This document shows, one piece after another, positions 24,493-33,603 of a stretch of DNA of 64,000 nt. The notes beneath the pieces were generated by a model, which saw only the letters and a list, made by a program, of their open reading frames with translations, was not told where the DNA came from and did no database searches. This stretch comes from JBBTXJ01 sp964636345 (GTDB lineage: Bacteria > Patescibacteriota > Patescibacteriia > Magasanikbacterales > JBBTXJ01). Each line of letters opens with the position of its first letter. Positions within the stretch are counted from its first letter, which is position 1. The stretch lies in assembly GCA_964636345.1 (NCBI GenBank), contig CAZWRL010000001.1, positions 16,707 to 80,706 of the forward strand, written 5' to 3'. The position numbers and the translations under genes were made by a program.

Positions 24493-25211
24493 GTACATTG
24501 AATACATTTAGTGTTCACCTATCCGTGGTCATTCCGGCACATAACGAGGCGGAGAATTTGCGCGTGTTACTTCCGGAGTTGGACAATGCGCTCCAGCATA
24601 TCTCCGCGGAAATGGTGGTGGTGAATAACGCCTCAACCGACGCGACCGCGCGGATGCTCGCGGGGTTGCAGCGCGAGCTGCCGCGTCTTATGGTTGTTGA
24701 AGAACCAACACGTGGGTACGGCCGGGCGGTGCTGGCGGGGTTACGCCAGGTGCGCGGGGAAACCATTGCCATCATTCGGGGTGACGGCCAAGAGAAACCA
24801 ATAGATGTTGCGCGGATGTATGCCTTTCATCGCGCAGAAGGGCACGATGTTTCAAAGGGCGTGCGGAGCACACGCGCGCATGACGGCCTGCGCCGCATTG
24901 CGGTCAGTTGGTTTTTTAACACGCTGTTTCGGCAGGTATTTGAGGTTCCGTTTCGCGATATCAACGCTGCGCCCAAGTTTTTTTCGCGTCGTTTTTATGA
25001 GCAGGCGCGACTTGAATCATTGGATTGGTTTTTAGACGCCGAGATTATGTTGAAGGCCGCGGCGCTTCATTGCAAAATAGGGGAAATGGGAATAGAATAC
25101 CTCCCGCGTCGTTCGGGGAAATCAACGGTGCGCTTTCGGCATATCGTGGAGTTTGTGAGAAATATCGCGCAGTGGCGGGCGCGCAAAACACATGACGGAT
25201 ACTTTTTATAA
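24489..25211 (+). CDS. GT2 family glycosyltransferase
   Basis: This GT-A glycosyltransferase has 240 residues. It shows LSVVIPAHNEAENL, VVNNASTDATA and IIRGDGQEKP in the place of the DxD segment. It resembles dolichol/polyprenyl-phosphate mannose synthase-like proteins but has no C-terminal membrane helices. The start overlaps the SDR by ATGA, and its 3' end overlaps the next gene by 20 bp, implying translational coupling. Confidence 0.85.
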   Translation: MSTLNTFSVHLSVVIPAHNEAENLRVLLPELDNALQHISAEMVVVNNASTDATARMLAGLQRELPRLMVVEEPTRGYGRAVLAGLRQVRGETIAIIRGDGQEKPIDVARMYAFHRAEGHDVSKGVRSTRAHDGLRRIAVSWFFNTLFRQVFEVPFRDINAAPKFFSRRFYEQARLESLDWFLDAEIMLKAAALHCKIGEMGIEYLPRRSGKSTVRFRHIVEFVRNIAQWRARKTHDGYFL

Positions 25212-26163
25212 CAATAAACGCGTTCTGGTGACGGGTGGGGCTGGATTTATCGGGTCATTTTTGGTGTTGGGGCTTGTGCGCGCGGGCGCGCGCGTTACGG
25301 TGCTCACGCGTCCTGGCGGAAACACGTGGCGACTGGCGGATATGCGCAAGAGTATTGAGATTGTCCCCGTTGATTTATTGAACAAGTCAGAGACGCTTGC
25401 GCTCCTCACGTCAGTTAAACCAGAATTGATCTTTAATGTGGCCTCGCTCGTGAATACCACACAAACCGTTGAAGTGTTGGAAGAGTTGCTCCTGCAAAAT
25501 TTTAGCATCGCCAAAAATCTTTTTCGGGCGGCGGCGCAGGCGGGTATTCCCAAGGTGGTGCAGGTGGGCAGTATTGAAGAATATGGGCACGGCGAGGTGC
25601 CGTTTCTTGAAACCGCGCGCGAGGCGCCCATTTCACCGTATTCACTTGCCAAGGTGATGACCACGCATTGCGCGCTTTGGTTTCATCGCACAGGCGCACT
25701 CCGCGTTTCGGTGGTGCGACCCGCCGCCACGTTTGGCCCCGCGCAGGGCTTTGGCATGTTAACGCCCAATCTTATCCGCGCGTGTCTTGAAAAGAAGGAT
25801 TTTTTGATGAACCCGGGCGATCAAATTCGCGATCTTATTTTTGTTGAAGATGTGGCGCGCGGCATCATGGCCGCGGGAGAGCGCGCGGAAGCGGACGGAG
25901 AAATTCTTAATTTGGGCAGCGGACGATTGTATCGCGTGAAAGAAGTGGCGCTTTTGATCAATGAATTACTCGGGAACCCCATTACCATTCAGTTTGGCGC
26001 GTATCCCTATCGTCCGCTTGATACGATGCGTTTTTTTATGGATTCACATAAGTCCCATCAGCTTTTGGGCTGGCACGCGCGCACGGATTTGACGCTCGGT
26101 ATGCAACACACGGTTGCGTGGTATCGTGCCCATTATCAGGAGATGCCTTATGGCCAAACGTAG
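25192..26163 (+). CDS. Extended SDR: NAD-dependent nucleotide-sugar epimerase/dehydratase
   Basis: This extended SDR has 323 residues, a Rossmann motif GGAGFIG (14-20) and YSLAK as the catalytic YxxxK near 151-155. Like others of its class it would epimerise, dehydrate or reduce a nucleotide-activated sugar. The exact reaction cannot be set from motifs. Since the nearby minus-strand unit suggests a deoxy sugar, a 4,6-dehydratase or 4-ketoreductase role is an attractive inference. It overlaps both neighbours. Confidence 0.85.
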   Translation: MTDTFYNNKRVLVTGGAGFIGSFLVLGLVRAGARVTVLTRPGGNTWRLADMRKSIEIVPVDLLNKSETLALLTSVKPELIFNVASLVNTTQTVEVLEELLLQNFSIAKNLFRAAAQAGIPKVVQVGSIEEYGHGEVPFLETAREAPISPYSLAKVMTTHCALWFHRTGALRVSVVRPAATFGPAQGFGMLTPNLIRACLEKKDFLMNPGDQIRDLIFVEDVARGIMAAGERAEADGEILNLGSGRLYRVKEVALLINELLGNPITIQFGAYPYRPLDTMRFFMDSHKSHQLLGWHARTDLTLGMQHTVAWYRAHYQEMPYGQT

Positions 26164-28057
26164 TATCTTTTTTCTTTTTTCTTTGTTTTTGGCATTTGAA
26201 TATATTATTTTGGGTCCATTTTCGTATGTGCGGATTGGCGATAACATGGATATTTTTATTCCGCGCTTGGTATCACTGTGGCAGGGATTTTTTGTAGACG
26301 GATTTTCTTTTTGGGATGGGCGTTTTGCCGGCGGGATTGATCGTCTCGCGAATGACATGGTGTATCCCAACGTGGGCGGTCTCTTGTTTGGGATCCTGCC
26401 CGCATGGGTAGCGTATGGGTTGGTTATTATTGGCGCGACATGGCTTGGCGGATGGTATACCTATCGGCTCTGCCGCGAACACCTTGGTTTAGGCGAGCGC
26501 GCGAGCACGGTTGCGGGGGTGCTGTGGTCTTATGCGCTTATCACCGCGGATGTTATTCCGTATTTGCTTGGATTCGGCGCGTTGCCGGTTGCGCTGTATT
26601 ATCTGGAAGCGCTTGCGCGCGCAGGAAAACCGTGGTGCGGCAGGGCGTTTCTTTTGGGCATTGCGTTTGCGTTTTTTTCATCCGTGCCTTTTACGTTGCC
26701 GTTTACCCTGGCAGCAAGCGCGCTCTGGTTTGTGGCGGTGCGGAAACACACCACACGTTCCGCTATTGCTCTTTTTTCTCTCTTTGCGCTTGGCGCAATT
26801 CTGCCGCACATTCCCGAGGTGGGGGCGCTTGCGGTGAATGCGCCGCTTTCCAATCGCGGCGGCGATTTTTATAACGCGCCGTGGTCATACGGACTTTCCA
26901 CTATTATCTATCTTTCGCGTTCCTATTGGTTTGTGATCGCGCTTGCCGCGGCTGGTTTTCTGGTGCGCAGTAAAGAACGCGCGTTTCGCGGCGCGTTTTT
27001 GCTTGGCGCGCTTTTTCTTGTAGTGGCGCCGTGGTATCAGCCGTTTGCCACGCGGTTCGGTCAGTATTTTCTGCTCGTCAAAGATTTTGGTTTTGACCGT
27101 TTTTACTTTCTCGCGCCGTTCTTTTTTGCCATTGCCGGCGGTTTCACGTTGCATCATCTCACGGGCACGGTGCGCGTGCGACAGCGGGAATATGAAAAGA
27201 GCGTGATCGCGATTGCCGCGCTTGCCGTGGCGCTGGTAGGGGCGCTGGGAATGCAAAAAGTCGCGCATGCGCGGGTGTGGCTGCGCGAGGGAAGTTTTTA
27301 CGCGGCAACCCACAGTCCGGCCATTGAAAAAATTCGTGAACTCAACATGCAAGAACCGTTTCGCGTGGCTACTATTGCGGATGAACGCACTGGGCTCCGT
27401 CCCACACTCGCCAACATGAATGGTTGGGAAACCATTGATGGGGATATTAACATCGCGTCGCGGCGGTATGTGGAGTTTTTTAAAGCCTTGACGCAGAATC
27501 CGGCGGTTGAACCAAAACATAGTTTTTATCTGTTGTGGCAGGCGGGCGATGAGGAGCGTGCGCAGGCGGCGAGTGACGCGAGCGCGCTTTTGGATCCCGC
27601 GTTGCTTTCACTGGCGAATGTGCGTTTTCTTTTGTCGCCGTTTCCGGTCTTTCTCACTGGTTTTCAGTTACTTCACGCGCCGGCTGTGGCGGCGGACGCG
27701 CCATCGTTTAAGGAGGCATGGAAGATAAATACGCGCGGCAGGGATCTCTATCTGTATGAAAATAGTGCTGTGTTTTCGCGCGCGTTTTTGGTTGATGACG
27801 CAGAAAAAATTCCTGATGTAAAAAAAGTGCATCGCGCTGAAATTATTTTTTACACTCATGATAAAATTGAAATGACCACCGCGAGCAGTACGCCAGGAGT
27901 TTTGGTGTTAACCAATAACTATAATCCGGGATGGCACGTGCTGGTGGATGGCGAGGAGAAAAAAATAATGCCGGTATATACGACATTTATGGGAATATCG
28001 CTTGAAGGCGGAAATCATACCGTAGTGTGGAAATATACTCCGGAATCAAGCAAATAA
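26150..28057 (+). CDS. YfhO-like polytopic membrane protein
   Basis: This protein has 635 residues. About eleven hydrophobic segments fill residues 5-390, and a soluble C-terminal part follows. The end (NYNPGWHVLVDGEEKK, then a stretch closing in WKYTPE) is the typical C-terminus of YfhO-type proteins, which glycosylate cell-wall polymers. The N-terminal loop IGDNMDIFIPR holds an acidic pair in the GT-C position. The ATG overlaps the preceding epimerase gene by 14 bp. Confidence 0.75.
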   Translation: MAKRSIFFLFSLFLAFEYIILGPFSYVRIGDNMDIFIPRLVSLWQGFFVDGFSFWDGRFAGGIDRLANDMVYPNVGGLLFGILPAWVAYGLVIIGATWLGGWYTYRLCREHLGLGERASTVAGVLWSYALITADVIPYLLGFGALPVALYYLEALARAGKPWCGRAFLLGIAFAFFSSVPFTLPFTLAASALWFVAVRKHTTRSAIALFSLFALGAILPHIPEVGALAVNAPLSNRGGDFYNAPWSYGLSTIIYLSRSYWFVIALAAAGFLVRSKERAFRGAFLLGALFLVVAPWYQPFATRFGQYFLLVKDFGFDRFYFLAPFFFAIAGGFTLHHLTGTVRVRQREYEKSVIAIAALAVALVGALGMQKVAHARVWLREGSFYAATHSPAIEKIRELNMQEPFRVATIADERTGLRPTLANMNGWETIDGDINIASRRYVEFFKALTQNPAVEPKHSFYLLWQAGDEERAQAASDASALLDPALLSLANVRFLLSPFPVFLTGFQLLHAPAVAADAPSFKEAWKINTRGRDLYLYENSAVFSRAFLVDDAEKIPDVKKVHRAEIIFYTHDKIEMTTASSTPGVLVLTNNYNPGWHVLVDGEEKKIMPVYTTFMGISLEGGNHTVVWKYTPESSK

Positions 28058-28060
28058 AAC

Positions 28061-28804
28061 ATGGAAAAAAAATTTATAAACAATATCTTGCGCCGGTTTG
28101 GATATGAAATTCAAAAATCAGGCGGCAAGGGTTCGCTTGCGGCCGTACTTTTGCGTGCGAAACAAAATGGTCTTGCGCCTGCAACGGTCATTGATGTTGG
28201 CGCGGCGTGGGGGAATTGGAGTCGCGAGAGCGCGCGAGTATTTCCCGATGCGCGGTATGTGCTTGTTGAGCCGCTGGTGGAATATCGCGCATCGCTTGAG
28301 CAGGTGGCCAAAGAATTACCGGGCGCGGTTTTGGTGCCATTGGTTGCGGCCTCGGCGCCGGGAACCATGACGTTTCACGTGCATCCTGATCTTGAAGGAT
28401 CGTCGGTGTATCGCGAAGGCGATGATCCGCAGATCAATGGCGTGCCGCGCGAGCTTCCAGCCACTACGCTTGATGCCATCGCCTATGAGCATCACGTTGA
28501 AGGGCCGTGTCTTTTGAAACTTGATGTGCAAGGCGCGGAACTTGAGGTGCTTCGTGGTGCGGAAGAGACGTTAAAAAATACCGAGTACGCGATACTTGAA
28601 ACCTCGCTCTTTGCATCCTATGACAATGTGCCGCTTTTGCACGAGGTGATTGCGTTTATGGCCGGGCGCGGTTTTGTTCCGTACGATATTTTAGGATTGC
28701 TCTACCGTCCGCTTGATGGCGCGCTGTGCCAGACAGATGTATGTTTTGTGAAGGAAAATGGCATGTTCCGCCGCGAGCGGGCATACCGACACCACGGGGA
28801 TTGA
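28061..28804 (+). CDS. FkbM family methyltransferase
   Basis: This SAM-dependent O-methyltransferase has 247 residues. VIDVGAAWGNWS is motif I, YVLVEPLVEY the following acidic strand, and LLKLDVQGAELEVLRGAE the FkbM signature. FkbM proteins methylate sugar or small-molecule hydroxyls. It starts 3 bp after the YfhO-like gene, so the target is probably a residue of the surface polymer. Confidence 0.9.
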   Translation: MEKKFINNILRRFGYEIQKSGGKGSLAAVLLRAKQNGLAPATVIDVGAAWGNWSRESARVFPDARYVLVEPLVEYRASLEQVAKELPGAVLVPLVAASAPGTMTFHVHPDLEGSSVYREGDDPQINGVPRELPATTLDAIAYEHHVEGPCLLKLDVQGAELEVLRGAEETLKNTEYAILETSLFASYDNVPLLHEVIAFMAGRGFVPYDILGLLYRPLDGALCQTDVCFVKENGMFRRERAYRHHGD

Positions 28805-28876
28805 TTTTTTTTGGCTTTGTTGCTACCATATAACCCATACGGTCTATTTTTATTTTTCCTCTCAATCTTGCGAAAT

Positions 28877-29602
28877 ATGGACTTAGAAAATCATGGTTAT
28901 GAGGTCAGCACTCGTTTAGTGGAAGAGTTAGCCATTCGTCAGCTTGCGCAGGTGTATCGGAAGGCAGACCCCTTTCCGCACACGGTTATAGATGGCTTTT
29001 TGTCAGAGGATTTTTTAGATGAAGTCGTTCACGATTTTGATGCCATACCAGATTCCCACTGGCAGGTATTTGAAAAAGAGGGATATGCGTATAAATTGGA
29101 GTGTCGGGAGATGGAACATTTAGGGTCAAGGGGTCGCCAAATTTTTTACGAATTGAATTCACCCCCTTTTCTGCGTTATCTTGAAAAATTAACGGGCATT
29201 ACAGGATTAGTGCCCGATCCGTATCTCATGGGTGCTGGTTTCCATAAAATTCCCCGCGGTGGCAAGCTGGCGGTGCACGCTGATTTTAATTGGTATGAAC
29301 ATTTTAAACTGTACCGCCGCGTCAATCTTCTGTGTTATTTAAACAAAGAATGGCAGGATGATTATAACGGGCATCTTGAGCTGTGGGATAAAACACTTGA
29401 ACATTGTGTGAAACGTGTGGCACCCGTGTTTAACCGTGCCGTTATATTTAATACGACTGATTCGAGTTTTCACGGGTACCCGGGTGAAATACAATGTCCT
29501 GAAGGCATGCATCGTAAGGCAGTAACGCTATATTATTATACGAATGGCCGACCGGAAGAGGAAGCGGCTGCGCCACATAAAACCATTTGGAAAGAAACAT
29601 AG
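28877..29602 (+). CDS. 2-oxoglutarate/Fe(II)-dependent oxygenase
   Basis: This dioxygenase of the 2OG-Fe(II) class has 241 residues. The iron ligands are visible as H134 and D136 (VHADFN) and H199 (SSFHGYP), and R213 (MHRKAVTLYYY) would bind 2-oxoglutarate. Relatives hydroxylate prolyl groups or glycan and lipid moieties. The ATG was chosen because the upstream in-frame segment is hydrophobic without a clear role. The next gene follows after 1 base. It is likely a decorating enzyme of the polysaccharide; oxygen use implies at least occasional oxic exposure. Confidence 0.85.
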   Translation: MDLENHGYEVSTRLVEELAIRQLAQVYRKADPFPHTVIDGFLSEDFLDEVVHDFDAIPDSHWQVFEKEGYAYKLECREMEHLGSRGRQIFYELNSPPFLRYLEKLTGITGLVPDPYLMGAGFHKIPRGGKLAVHADFNWYEHFKLYRRVNLLCYLNKEWQDDYNGHLELWDKTLEHCVKRVAPVFNRAVIFNTTDSSFHGYPGEIQCPEGMHRKAVTLYYYTNGRPEEEAAAPHKTIWKET

Positions 29603-29603
29603 T

Positions 29604-31760
29604 ATGCGTATTTCAGTCATTGGACTCGGGAAATTGGGAGCGAGCATGGCGGCCGCGTATGCAGACCGGGGATTTTCAGTTGTTGGTGTTGATGTGAATG
29701 AATATAACGTCTCGTGTATCAATAATAAAATTTCGCCGGTGCCGGAACCGCATGTTGATGAACTTTTGAAAAAAAATGCAGAGCGCGTACGGGCAACGAT
29801 GAGTATGGAAGAGGCGGTTCTTGGAAGTGACGTTTCTTTTGTCATGGTACCAACCCCTACTGATGAAACCGGCCGTTTTACGTCGCGCTACGTGATTGCG
29901 GCGTGTGAAAAGATTGGTGAAGCTTTGCGCAAAAAAGAAGAGTATCACCTGGTGGTGGTCACGAGCACGGTGATGCCGGGGGATACCCATACGCGTATCG
30001 TTCCTATTTTGGAACAGTTTTCTGGCAAAAAATGCGGTGTTGATTTTGGTTACTGCTACAATCCTGAATTTATCGCGATCGGCTCTGTGGTGCGGGATTT
30101 ACTCAATCCGGATTTTTTGCTTGTCGGCGAATATGATACGCGTTCAGGCGATGTGCTCGCGGAGTTTTATACCCAGGCCGTAGAAAATCAGGCACCGCTC
30201 AAACGCATGAGCATTGTTAGTGCGGAAATTGCAAAATTGTCCCTCAATGTGTTTGTGACGATGAAAATTTCTTTTGCCAACACGCTTGCAGAATTGTGTG
30301 AGCAATTTCCGGGAGCAGATGTTGATAGTATCACCGACGCCATTGGCACCGATAGTAGGATTGGTAAAAAATATTTAAAAGCAGGCGTGGGATATGGGGG
30401 TCCATGTTTTCCGCGTGATAATCGTGCGTTTGAAAAAATAGTGCCCGCCGCGCCAGATATTATTTTTCACTCATCCGTTACCGACCGCATTAATGAGCGT
30501 AGTAAAAAACGTCTTCTTGATCTGGTGCTTCGCCATGCCGACGCAGGTAAACGGGTGACTATCATTGGACTATCCTATAAATCAGGTACGCCGGTTGTTG
30601 AAGAATCACATGGCATCGCGCTTGCGCTTGCATGTCTTAAAGCAGATAAAACCGTTTGTGTGTATGACGCAAGTGGTTATCAGCATGCGCGCGCTATACT
30701 TGCGGAGCGGGTAACGTATGCGGCGTCATTGAAAGAATCGGTTGAAAAAGGGGACGTTTTGGTAGTCATGAATATGGATCCGGCATATAACGAGATGATA
30801 CCGTATCTCACCCACCAGCACACGGTTATTGATCCGTGGCGTGTATTTCGTGACCGGTTGCCCGCGTCAGTGTTGTATGTTCCTATGGGGCTTGGTTGCA
30901 CGCCGACACGAGAAATAGCACAAGACGCAGCATTTGATGTAACGCCAGTTGAACGAGTGGCGGCATACTGGGATGCACGGCCATGTAATATACGGCATTC
31001 GCTTGCGCCGGTTGGAACACAACAGTATTTTGATGAGGTGGAAGCCCGTAAGTATTTAGTTGAGCCCCATATCCCGGGTTTTGCCGAGTTTGAAAAATGG
31101 CGTGGCAAGCGTGTACTTGAAGTTGGTTGTGGCATTGGCACGGATACTATTAATTTTGCTCGCGCGGGTGCGCGTGTCACCGCCGTTGAGTTGTCAGAAA
31201 AATCACTCGCGCTTGCGCGTGAACGCGCTCGTATATTTGGACTGGAGGATGTTATTACCTTTTATGTTGCCAATGCAGAAGAATTATCTCGCGTTGTTCC
31301 GGTAGAACCCTATGATCTTGTGTACTCATTTGGCGTCATACATCACACGCCGCATCCGGAGCGTGCCATTGTTGAAATTCAAAAATATCTCCATCGGGAG
31401 AGTGTGCTAAAAATCATGGTGTATCATCGTCACTCGTGGAAGGTGTGGTGGATTATGCTTCGTTACGGAAAAGGAAAATTTTGGGATGGTGATCGTTTAG
31501 TGGCGAACTATTCGGAGGCACAAACCGGATGTCCGGTAACCTATATTTATTCTAAACGGCAGGCCAAAAAATTATTGCAGGGTTTTGATATTCTTGCTGA
31601 GCAGCCCGAACATATTTTTCCCTACGTTATTTCCGAATATGTACAGCATCGGTATAAGAAAGTATGGTATTTTCGCTATCTGCCGACGTTTATTTTTCAT
31701 TGGCTTGAGCGTAGCGCAGGGTGGCATTTATGTATTTCTGCGCGGCCACGTACCACATAA
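29604..31760 (+). CDS. Fused UDP-sugar 6-dehydrogenase and SAM methyltransferase
   Basis: One continuous 718-residue reading frame holds two enzymes. Residues 1-435 form a complete UDP-glucose/GDP-mannose dehydrogenase: NAD motif VIGLGKLG, central domain, catalytic Cys268 in GYGGPCFPRD, and the C-terminal nucleotide-binding domain (TIIGLSYKSGTP). After a linker, residues 450-718 form a class I methyltransferase with VLEVGCGIGTDT (504-515) and VIHHTPHPERA. The dehydrogenase makes a uronic acid nucleotide; the methyltransferase may methylate it or the transferred sugar. The unit is preceded by an oxygenase gene and followed by a GT2. Confidence 0.9.
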   Translation: MRISVIGLGKLGASMAAAYADRGFSVVGVDVNEYNVSCINNKISPVPEPHVDELLKKNAERVRATMSMEEAVLGSDVSFVMVPTPTDETGRFTSRYVIAACEKIGEALRKKEEYHLVVVTSTVMPGDTHTRIVPILEQFSGKKCGVDFGYCYNPEFIAIGSVVRDLLNPDFLLVGEYDTRSGDVLAEFYTQAVENQAPLKRMSIVSAEIAKLSLNVFVTMKISFANTLAELCEQFPGADVDSITDAIGTDSRIGKKYLKAGVGYGGPCFPRDNRAFEKIVPAAPDIIFHSSVTDRINERSKKRLLDLVLRHADAGKRVTIIGLSYKSGTPVVEESHGIALALACLKADKTVCVYDASGYQHARAILAERVTYAASLKESVEKGDVLVVMNMDPAYNEMIPYLTHQHTVIDPWRVFRDRLPASVLYVPMGLGCTPTREIAQDAAFDVTPVERVAAYWDARPCNIRHSLAPVGTQQYFDEVEARKYLVEPHIPGFAEFEKWRGKRVLEVGCGIGTDTINFARAGARVTAVELSEKSLALARERARIFGLEDVITFYVANAEELSRVVPVEPYDLVYSFGVIHHTPHPERAIVEIQKYLHRESVLKIMVYHRHSWKVWWIMLRYGKGKFWDGDRLVANYSEAQTGCPVTYIYSKRQAKKLLQGFDILAEQPEHIFPYVISEYVQHRYKKVWYFRYLPTFIFHWLERSAGWHLCISARPRTT

Positions 31761-31765
31761 CCTCT

Positions 31766-32662
31766 ATGCATTACCCCGCCATTGCTTTGGTAACGGGCTG
31801 TTACAATGATGAGAAATATATCGGCGAGACCATTGAGTCCGTGCTTTCGCAGAATTATCCCAATCTTCAGTACGTTGTTATTAATGATGGTTCTACCGAT
31901 GGAAGTTTGCGTGTTATCCAGAAGTACGAAAAATTTTTGCACTATTTTGAAAATTGGGAGGGTTATCGAAAGAGCATTGCCGCGGCGCTTAATCGTGGAT
32001 TTTCTCATACCGACGCGTCGCTCATGGGCTGGATTAATAGCGATGATGTTCTGCTTCCTAAAAGTTTGCTTACCGTTGCTGATATTTTTGAAGAAATGCC
32101 AGGGGTTGATTGGTTTACCGGACTGGCGACCACGCTTAATGACCGTTCACAGATTGTTGAGGTGCGTCCTTTCCGTAAAAATTTATACGATTATTTAGCA
32201 GGGGATTGGCAGACCATTCAGCAGGAATCTACCTTTTGGCGTCGTTCTCTTTGGGATCAGGCAGGAGGACATCTTGAGGAAAGCTTTGAACACGCTTTTG
32301 ATGTTGAACTATGGACTCGTTTTTTTAGATTTGCAGAACATTATCATGTAACCACGGTACTTGGCGGGTACCGGCGTATTAGCGAGAGTGGCAGTATTAG
32401 ACATAAAGACGAGTTTTACGCGTTTGTTAAACAGGCGCTTGACGAACTTCGTCGGCAGATTCCTGCTACGGACATGAAGCGTACACGGCACTATTCAGCA
32501 CTCAAACGTTATGCCAGGCGGTTTCTTCGTTTTATCCCGCATGCATGGTATGAAAAAAGTAAACGTTTAGCACCACTGGGATATAAAATAATCTCCCGAG
32601 ATTATGCAAATAATCGCTATGCGCTCCGTACCCAAAACCCATTTAGGTCATTGTTTGAATAA
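31766..32662 (+). CDS. GT2 family glycosyltransferase
   Basis: This cytoplasmic GT-A transferase has 298 residues. It shows ALVTGCYNDEKYIGETI, VINDGSTDGSL and WINSDDVLLPKS (DxD-like). The C-terminus is basic with several aromatic residues and could touch the membrane. The gene starts 5 bases after the fused dehydrogenase-methyltransferase gene. The donor and acceptor sugars are unknown. Confidence 0.87.
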   Translation: MHYPAIALVTGCYNDEKYIGETIESVLSQNYPNLQYVVINDGSTDGSLRVIQKYEKFLHYFENWEGYRKSIAAALNRGFSHTDASLMGWINSDDVLLPKSLLTVADIFEEMPGVDWFTGLATTLNDRSQIVEVRPFRKNLYDYLAGDWQTIQQESTFWRRSLWDQAGGHLEESFEHAFDVELWTRFFRFAEHYHVTTVLGGYRRISESGSIRHKDEFYAFVKQALDELRRQIPATDMKRTRHYSALKRYARRFLRFIPHAWYEKSKRLAPLGYKIISRDYANNRYALRTQNPFRSLFE

Positions 32663-32665
32663 GCT

Positions 32666-33601
32666 ATGGCAAAAATTCTTGTTACGGGAGGAGCGGGGTT
32701 TGTTGGTTCGGTCTTGGTCGAGTTTTTACTTTCGGCAGGACATACCGTGACCGTTTTTGACAACCTCATGTATCGGCAGCACACGTTTTTGCCGCATTTT
32801 ATTAATCCGCATTTTGAATTTATACAGGGTGATATACGTGATGCGGCTGCGGTTTTTGCTGCGCTGCGCGGCGCAGATGTGGTAGTTCACCTTGCTGCGC
32901 TTGTGGGAGCGCCTCTGTGTGAACAACGCAAGCACATGGCAGAGGAAGTTAATGTTGGCGGCACTCGTACGGTGTTGGATGCCTGTTCGCCAGAACAATT
33001 CGTTTTGTTTGCGTCCACGGGTTCAAATTATGGGAAGGTAGACACCTTGTGCACGGAAAACAGCCCGCTCAATCCGCTGTCGGTCTACAGTATCACCAAA
33101 ACCCGCGCGGAAGAACTGGTGATGGCGCGCGGCAACGCCATTTCGTATCGCTTTGCCACCGGTTTTGGGCTCTCACCGCGGCTTCGGCTTGATTTGTTGC
33201 CCAATGACTATGTGCATCAGGCGATTAAAAACGGGACGCTTATTGTGTACGAACGCGGCGCGCTTCGCACGTTCATCCATGTGCGCGATATGGCGCGCGC
33301 GTTTCTTCACGCGATTGATAATTACGAGCGCATGAAAAACAACGTGTATAATGTAGGTTCAAACGACATGAATTTTTCCAAAGAAGACCTTGCACGGCTC
33401 GTGCAAAAACACGTTGATTTTTATCTTCATTTTGCGGAGTTCGGCGCTGACCCGGACAAACGGGATTACGAGGTGAGTTACGATAAACTCGCAGCCACAG
33501 GATTTCGTACGAGCATTACCATGGAGCACGGTATTACGGAATTGGTGAAGGGCATGCGCACGGTTCCCGGATTTAATCCCTACATTAATGTCATTCACTA
33601 A
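32666..33601 (+). CDS. NAD-dependent epimerase/dehydratase (extended SDR)
   Basis: This extended SDR has 311 residues with TGGAGFVG (7-14), AALVGAP in the active-site region and YSITK as catalytic YxxxK near 137-141. It acts on a nucleotide sugar. It lies 3 bp after a GT2 gene and 2 bp before nadE. The subfamily, whether epimerase or dehydratase, is not resolved by motifs. Confidence 0.87.
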   Translation: MAKILVTGGAGFVGSVLVEFLLSAGHTVTVFDNLMYRQHTFLPHFINPHFEFIQGDIRDAAAVFAALRGADVVVHLAALVGAPLCEQRKHMAEEVNVGGTRTVLDACSPEQFVLFASTGSNYGKVDTLCTENSPLNPLSVYSITKTRAEELVMARGNAISYRFATGFGLSPRLRLDLLPNDYVHQAIKNGTLIVYERGALRTFIHVRDMARAFLHAIDNYERMKNNVYNVGSNDMNFSKEDLARLVQKHVDFYLHFAEFGADPDKRDYEVSYDKLAATGFRTSITMEHGITELVKGMRTVPGFNPYINVIH

Positions 33602-33603
33602 CC

